Under the pieces are notes generated by a model that was not told the origin of the DNA, ran no database searches, and saw only the letters and a list, made by a program, of their open reading frames with translations. A stretch of 64,000 nucleotides of DNA from Peronospora farinosa (Eukaryota > Oomycota > Peronosporomycetes > Peronosporales > Peronosporaceae): assembly GCA_947646735.1 (NCBI GenBank), contig CANTFK010000024.1, forward strand, positions 434,001 through 498,000. Reading direction: 5' to 3'. Both the position numbers and the translations under genes were made by a program. Positions 57,501-64,000 of the stretch are shown piece after piece (the stretch's first letter is position 1; each line of letters begins with the position of its first letter).

Positions 57501-60500
57501 AGTGGTGCCGGCACGTTCCATTGATACATTGGAGGATATTACAATGGAGACGACTGAGACAACGGAGACGACTGAGACAACGGAGACGTCTGAGATGTTG
57601 TCGGGGGAACCATCTACTCAGGATATGGCGAAGACCGAAGAGACCACAACGATTACGACCGTGACAGAGACGACTTCGGTGCCTTCTACTGAAGAGACGG
57701 TAGAGGAAACGACGACGTTCACGACGGAGACGTTGGAAGTGGTGCCGGCACGTTCCATTGATAAATTGGAGGATATTACAATGGAGACGACTGAGACAAC
57801 GGAGACGTTTGAGATGTTGTCGGGGGAACCATCTACTCAGGAAATGGCAAATACCGAGGAGACCGCGACGGAGACGTCGGAGGTGGAGTATGAGGAGCCA
57901 TCTACTCAGGATATGGCGAAGACCGAAGAGACCACGACGATTACGACCGTGACGGAAATGACGTCGGTGCCTTCTACTGAAGAGACGGTAAAGGAACCAC
58001 GACGACGTTCACGACGGAGACGTTGGAAGTGGTGCCGGCACGTTCCATTGATACATTAAAGGATATTACAATGGAGACGACTGAGACAACGGAGACGTTT
58101 GAGATGTTGTCGGGGGAACCATCTACTCAGGAAATGGCAAAAACCGAGGAGACCGCGACGGAGACGTCGGAGGTGGAGTATGAGGAGCCATCTACTCAGG
58201 ATATGGCGAAGACCGAAGAGACCACAACGATTACGAACGTGACGGAAATGACGTCGGTGCCTTCTACTGAAGAGACGGTAAAGGAAACGACGACGTTCAC
58301 GACGGAGACGTTGGAAGTGGTGCCGGCACGTTCCATTGATACATTGGAGGATATTACAATAGAGACGACTGAGACAACAGAGACGTCTGAGAGGTTGTCG
58401 GAGGAACCATCTACTCAGGATATGGCGAAGACCGAAGAGACCACAACGATAACGACCGTGACGGAAATGACGTCGGTGCCTTCTACTGAAGAGACGGTAA
58501 AGGAAACGACGACGTTCTCGACGGAGACGTTGGAAGTGGTGCCGGCACGTTCCATTGATACATTAGAGGATATTACAATGGAGACGACTGAGACAACGGA
58601 GACGTCTGAAATGTTGTCGGAGGAATCATCTACCGAGGATATGGCAAATACCGAGGAGACCGCGACGGAGACGTCGGAGGTGGAGTATGAGGAGCCATCT
58701 ACTCAGGATATGGCGAAGACCGAAGAGACCACGACGATTACGACCGTGACGGAAATGACGTCGGTGCCTTCTACAGAAGAGACGGTAAAGGAAACGACGA
58801 CGTTCACGACGGAGACGTTGGAAGTGGTGCCGGCACGTTCCATTGATACATTGGAGGATATTACAATGGAGACGACTGAGACAACGGAGACGTCTGAGAT
58901 GTTGTCGGAGGAACCATCTACTCAGGATATGGCGAAGACCGAAGAGACCACAACGATAACGACCGTGACGGAAATGACGTCGGTGCCTTCTACTGAAGAG
59001 ACGGTAAAGGAAACGACGACGTTCTCGACGGAGACGTTGGAAGTGGTGCCGGCACGTTCCATTGATACATTAAAGGATATTACAATGGAGACGACTGAGA
59101 CAACGGAGACGTCTGAGATGTTGTCGGAGGAACCATCCACTCAGGAAATGGCAAATACCGAGGAGACCGCGACGGAGACGTCGGAGGTGGAGTATGAGGA
59201 GCCATCTACTCAGGATATGGCGAAGACCGAAGAGACCACAACGATAACGACCGTGACGGAAATGACGTCGGTGCCTTCTACTGAAGAGACGGTAAAGGAA
59301 ACGACGACGTTCACGACGGAGACGTTGGAAGTGGTGCCGGCACGTTCCATTGATACATTGGAGGATATTACAATGGAGACGACTGAGACAACGGAGACGT
59401 CTGAGATGTTGTCGGAGGAACCATCTACTCAGGATATGGCGAAGACCGAAGAGACCACAACGATTACGACCGTGACAGAGACGACTTCGGTGCCTTCTAC
59501 TGAAGAGACGGTAAAGGAAACGACGACGTTCACGACGGAGACGTTGGAAGTGGTGCCGGCACGTTCCATTGATACATTGGAGGATATTACAATGGAGACG
59601 ACTGAGACAACGGAGACGTCTGAGATGTTGTCGGAGGAATCATCTACTCAGGTAATGGCGAAAACCGAGGAGACCACAACGATAACGACCGTGACGGAAA
59701 TGACGTCGGTGCCTTCTACTGAAGAGACGGTAGAGGAAACGACGACGTTCACGACGGAGACGTTGGAAGTGGTGCCGGCACGTTCCATTGATACAGTTGG
59801 AGGATATTACAATGGAGACGACTGAGACAACGGAGACGTCTGAGATGTTGTCGGAGGAATCATCTACTCAGGTAATGGCAAAGACCGAGGAGACCACAAC
59901 GATTACGACCGTGACAGAGACGACTTCGGTGCCTTCTACTGAAGAGACGGTAGAGGAAACGACGACGTTCACGACGGAGACGTTGGAAGTGGTGCCGGCA
60001 CGTTCCATTGATAAATTGGAGGATATTACAATAGAGACGACTGAGACAACAGAGACGTCTGAGATGTTGTCGGAGGAACCATCTACTCAGGATATGGCGA
60101 AGACCGAAGAGACCACAACGATTACGACCGTGACGGAAATGACGTCGGTGCCTTCTACTGAAGAGACGGTAAAGGAAACGACGACGTTCACGACGGAGAC
60201 GTTGGAAGTGGTGCCGGCACGTTCCATTGATAAATTGGAGGATATTACAATGGAGACGACTGAGACAACGGAGACGTCTGAGATGTTGTCGGGGGAACCA
60301 TCCACTCAGGAAATGGCAAAGACCGAGGAGACCGCGACGGAGACGTCGGAGGTGGAGTATGAGGAATCATCTACTCAGGATATGGCGAAGACCGAAGAGA
60401 CCACGACGATTACGACCGTGACGGAAATGACGTCGGTGCCTTCTACTGAAGAGACGGTAAAGGAAACGACGACGTTCACGACGGAGACGTTGGAAGTGGT

Positions 60501-63500
60501 GCCGGCACGTTCCATTGATACATTGGAGGATATTACAATAGAGACGACTGAGACAACGGAGACGTCTGAGATGTTGTCGGAGGAACCATCTACTCAGGAT
60601 ATGGCGAAGACCGAAGAGACCACAACGATTACGACCGTGACAGAGACGACTTCGGTGCCTTCTACTGAAGAGACGGTAGAGGAAACGACGACGTTCACGA
60701 CGGAGACGTTGGAAGTGGTGCCGGCACGTTCCATTGATACATTGGAGGATATTACAATGGAGACGACTGAGACAACGGAGACGTCTGAGATGTTGTCGGA
60801 GGAACCATCTACCAGGATATGGCAAATACCGAGGAGACCGCGACGGAGACGTCGGAGGTGGAGTATGAGGAGCCATTTACTCAGGATATGGCGAAGACCG
60901 AAGAGACCACGACGATTACGACCGTGACGGAAATGACGTCGGTGCCTTCTACTGAAGAGACGGTAAAGGAAACGACGACGTTCACGACGGAGACGTTGGA
61001 AGTGGTGCCGGCACGTTCCATTGATACATTGGAGGATATTACAATGGAGACGACTGAGACAACGGAGACGTCTGAGATGTTGTCGGAGGAACCATCTACT
61101 CAGGATATGGCGAAGACCGAAGAGACCACAACGATTACGACCGTGACGGAGATGACTTCGGTGCCTTCTACTGAAGAGACGGTAGAGGAAACGACGACGT
61201 TCACGACGGAGACGTTGGAAGTGGTGCCGGCACGTTCCATTGATACATTGGAGGATATTACAATGGAGACGACTGAGACAACAGAGACGTCTGAGATGTT
61301 GTCGGAGGAACCATCTACTCAGGAAATGGCAAAAACCGAAGAGACCACAACGATAACGACCGTGACGGAAATGACGTCGGTGCCTTCTACTGAAGAGACG
61401 GTAAAGGAAACGACGACGTTCACGACGGAGACGTTGGAAGTGGTGCCGGCACGTTCCATTGATACATTAGAGGATATTACAATGGAGACGACTGAGACAA
61501 CGGAGACGTCTGAGATGTTGTCGGAGGAACCATCTACCAGGATATGGCAAATACCGAGGAGACCGCGACGGAGACGTCGGAGGTGGAGTATGAGGAGCCA
61601 TCTACTCAGGATATGGCGAAGACCGAAGAGACCACGACGATTACGACCGTGACGGAAATGACGTCGGTGCCTTCTACTGAAGAGACGGTAAAGGAACCCA
61701 CGACGACGTTCACGACGGAGACGTTGGAAGTGGTGCCGGCACGTTCCATTGATACATTGGAGGATATTACAATGGAGACGACTGAGACAACGGAGACGTC
61801 TGAGATGTTGTCGGGGGAACCATCTACTCAGGAAATGGCAAATACCGAGGAGACCGCGACGGAGACGTCGGAGGTGGAGTATGAGGAGCCATCTACTCAG
61901 GATATGGCGAAGACCGAAGAGACCACAACGATTACGACCGTGACAGAGACGACTTCGGTGCCTTCTACTGAAGAGACGGTAGAGGAAACGACGACGTTCA
62001 CGACGGAGACGTTGGAAGTGGTGCCGGCACGTTCCATTGATACATTGGAGGATATTACAATAGAGACGACTGAGACAACGGAGACGTCTGAGATGTTGTC
62101 GGAGGAACCATCCACTCAGGAAATGGCAAAAACCGGGCCGGGGGGGGGGGCGGGAAACCGAAGAGACCACGACGATTACGACCGTGACGGAAATGACGTC
62201 GGTGCCTTCTACTGAAGAGACGGTAAAGGAAACGACGACGTTCACGACGGAGACGTTGGAAGTGGTGCCGGCACGTTCCATTGATACATTGGAGGATATT
62301 ACAATGGAGACGACTGAGACAACGGAGACGTCTGAGATGTTGTCGGGGGAACCATCTACTCAGGAAATGGCAAATACCGAGGAGACCGCGACGGAGACGT
62401 CGGAGGTGGAGTATGAGGAGCCATCTACTCAGGATATGGCGAAGACCGAAGAGACCACGACGATTACGACCGTGACGGAAATGACGTCGGTGCCTTCTAC
62501 TGAAGAGACGGTAAAGGAAACGACGACGTTCACGACGGAGACGTTGGAAGTGGTGCCGGCACGTTCCATTGATAAATTGGAGGATATTACAATGGAGACG
62601 ACTGAGACAACGGAGACGTCTGAAATGTTGTCGGAGGAATCATCTACCGAGGATATGGCAAATACCGAGGAGACCGCGACGGAGACGTCGGAGGTGGAGT
62701 ATGAGGAGCCATCTACTCAGGATATGGCGAAGACCGAAGAGACCACGACGATTACGACCGTGACGGAAATGACGTCGGTGCCTTCTACTGAAGAGACGGT
62801 AAAGGAACACGACGACGTTCACGACGGAGACGTTGGAAGTGGTGCCGGCACGTTCCATTGATACATTGGAGGATATTACAATGGAGACGACTGAGACAAC
62901 GGAGACGTCTGAGAGGTTGTCGGGGGAACCATCCACTCAGGAAATGGCAAAAACCGAGGAGACCGCGACGGAGACGTCGGAGGTGGAGTATGAGGAGCCA
63001 TTTACTCAGGATATGGCGAAGACCGAAGAGACCACGACGATTACGACCGTGACGGAAATGACGTCGGTGCCTTCTACTGAAGAGACGGTAAAGGAAACGA
63101 CGACGTTCACGACGGAGACGTTGGAAGTGGTGCCGGCACGTTCCATTGATAAATTGGAGGATATTACAATGGAGACGACTGAGACAACGGAGACGTCTGA
63201 AATGTTGTCGGAGGAATCATCTACCGAGGATATGGCAAATACCGAGGAGACCGCGACGGAGACGTCGGAGGTGGAGTATGAGGAGCCATCTACTCAGGAT
63301 ATGGCGAAGACCGAAGAGACCACGACGATTACGACCGTGACGGAAATGACGTCGGTGCCTTCTACTGAAGAGACGGTAAAGGAAACGACGACGTTCACGA
63401 CGGAGACGTTGGAAGTGGTGCCGGCACGTTCCATTGATACATTGGAGGATATTACAATGGAGACGACTGAGACAACGGAGATGTTTGAGATGTTGTCGGA

Positions 63501-64000
63501 GGAATCATCTACCGAGGATTTGGCGAAGACCGAGGAGACCACGTCGCCTTACATCAGCGAGATGGAGGAGGTCATAACGAAGGCGCCGGAGGAAACGGAG
63601 TCATCGGAGGTGGTGTCTGACTTGCCGTTTATCCAGGAGATGGAAGTCGAGACCGAAGAGGTCACAATGCAAACGACCGTGACAACAGATGTAACGTCGG
63701 TGCTTTCCATTGAAGCGTCGAAGGAGATCACGACGAAGACGTCGGACATGGAAGGTAGCAGCCCTTTAATGACGTCCGGAATAATGGCCTCTTTAATGGA
63801 TTCTTCCGCCGAATTAACTCCTGACACTCCACTTATGAGTAGAATGTTATTCACGGTGGATCCACAAGCGAGTATCGTAATTGACGCGCCGAAGATTGGT
63901 TTCGCCAAGAAAACGATGAAGAAGGTCAAAGAGATTTTGAAGAAGGAAAAGGATGTTATAGCTGTGACGACGCATTCGTCCCATGAGACACGAAGTGTGC
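51550..64000 (+). CDS. Giant Thr/Glu-repeat protein with ABCG-like fragment, paralogue of the divergent annexin giant; frame-broken and cut by the window end
   Basis: The start is ATG 51550 (MGSPNSK, a Src-like N-myristoylation signal, in good context GGACATGGG). Order: an acidic/Ser-rich N-terminus; two 102-aa-type modules (51754-52200); an ABCG-like fragment (52315-52940); two further modules (53107-53590); an array of 39 units of a 73-aa or 73+23-aa repeat (53770-63560); then a unique tail with a basic helix-like KKTMKKVKEILKKEKD, still open at the window end. Frame-changing indels lie near 55444 (+1), 55823 (-16), 57997 (+2), 59796 (+1), 60813 (-1), 61538 (-1), 62135-62159 (+25) and 62807 (+1). 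They total +12, so the tail is in the starting frame. They could be assembly errors in a repeat array or real decay. The function is unknown. Confidence 0.7.
51754..52200 (+). repeat. Two divergent copies of the shared 102-aa-type module
   Basis: VQTQVFRSEDVDGSVVTKTV...TTTETETKDGIKST and VQMQVFRTVEEDDNFVTKTV...TTTETENKDGAKNT align with the unit of the 56-copy array on the other strand (VQTEVFQSQEADGSIVTKTV...TTTETETTSGEKST). They are diverged from each other, unlike the homogenised array copies. Confidence 0.85.
52315..52940 (+). other. Decayed PDR/ABCG-type nucleotide-binding segment
   Basis: In order: FLQTAREFCRENL, MEYYGKVAQLADHYPIVAVQ, NVLIVDEHSHAFDSNNHL (Walker-B-like, VDE), then VFDVLLVLKGGDVVYHGAGE and EYFRDLGYYCAPGQQVAQFL followed by LSLAAEEGDRYRI. 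The last part corresponds to the 'FDxVLxLxxGxVxYHGP...YFxxLGFxCPP...DFLLDLG' stretch of PDR transporters. Walker A, Q-loop and ABC signature are not seen, so it is a retained fold or binding surface at most. Confidence 0.8.
53107..53590 (+). repeat. Two more copies of the shared 102-aa-type module (288-bp spacing)
   Basis: VKTEVFRSEESDGSIVTKTV (53107) and VKTEVFCSEESDGSIVTKTV (53395) begin units 96 aa apart, joined by a linker with AAPG and TEQTG motifs. They resemble the array unit of the minus-strand gene more closely than the first two modules do. Confidence 0.88.
53770..63560 (+). repeat. Coding array of 39 Thr/Glu-rich units (219 bp, or 288 bp with an extra 23-aa block)
   Basis: The core unit runs from MAKTEETTTITTVTEMTSVP through TLEVVPARSIDTLEDITMET to EMLSEEPSTQD (73 aa). 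Many units add the 23-aa block MAKTEETATETSEVEYEEPSTQD, which itself copies the start and end of the core. The invariant PARSID can be counted 39 times between 53.9 and 63.4 kb. Degenerate copies flank both ends (about 53590-53760 and 63520-63730), the usual look of an array that grew from its centre. Confidence 0.95.

Overview
The window looks like an oomycete (Peronosporaceae-type: Phytophthora or downy mildew) nuclear chromosome segment. Three things point there. (1) Short GT-AG introns of 63-81 nt interrupt otherwise compact genes. (2) The condensin and trehalose genes start just downstream of GCTCATT/TCATT plus CATTTT core promoters, the oomycete Inr + flanking promoter region arrangement. 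(3) Ty3/gypsy elements with chromodomains pack the left end. No species is claimed.

Layout. 1-14.2 kb is a retrotransposon graveyard. It holds the 3' part of a plus-strand gypsy element (A), a small secreted-protein ORF, a complete LTR-bounded minus-strand gypsy element (B, 4439-12566, 483/458-bp LTRs, 5-bp GGTGG target duplication) and an older gypsy RT relic. Both A and B carry, antisense to pol and between integrase/chromodomain and the 3' LTR, an extra ORF with the same architecture (acidic DP-L-VDY motif, FPIP motif, coiled coil). 14.3-21.6 kb holds two convergent housekeeping genes: condensin subunit 1 (NCAPD2/Cnd1, 5 exons, 1321 aa) and a trehalose-6-phosphate synthase/phosphatase fusion (4 exons, 877 aa) whose synthase half has lost several usual catalytic residues.

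21.7-64 kb is the remarkable part: a divergent pair of giant repeat-protein genes. The minus-strand gene (48809 to 21700) would encode about 9036 aa if one missing base near 26521 is an error. In order it has an MGG-type N-terminus matching an N-myristoylation site, 56 nearly identical 102-aa Thr/Glu-rich repeats (306 bp each), a decayed piece of a PDR/ABCG-type ATP-binding domain, and seven complete annexin cores (1248-bp unit). The plus-strand gene (51550 to beyond 64000) starts MGSPNSK (Src-like myristoylation signal). It has four divergent copies of the same 102-aa module flanking a homologous decayed ABCG piece, then 39 copies of an unrelated 73-aa (or 73+23-aa) Thr/Glu-rich repeat, interrupted by eight frame-changing indels that sum to zero modulo 3. 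The two genes are therefore ancient paralogues that amplified different modules. A LINE fragment sits in their shared 2.7-kb upstream region.

How they might work together is inference: both proteins look like acylated, very long flexible chains. The minus-strand one ends in calcium/membrane-binding annexins and could tether or space two membrane surfaces, or a membrane and the cell-wall glucan synthase machinery with which oomycete annexins have been associated. Sequence alone does not prove expression, and copy numbers depend on correct assembly of the arrays.
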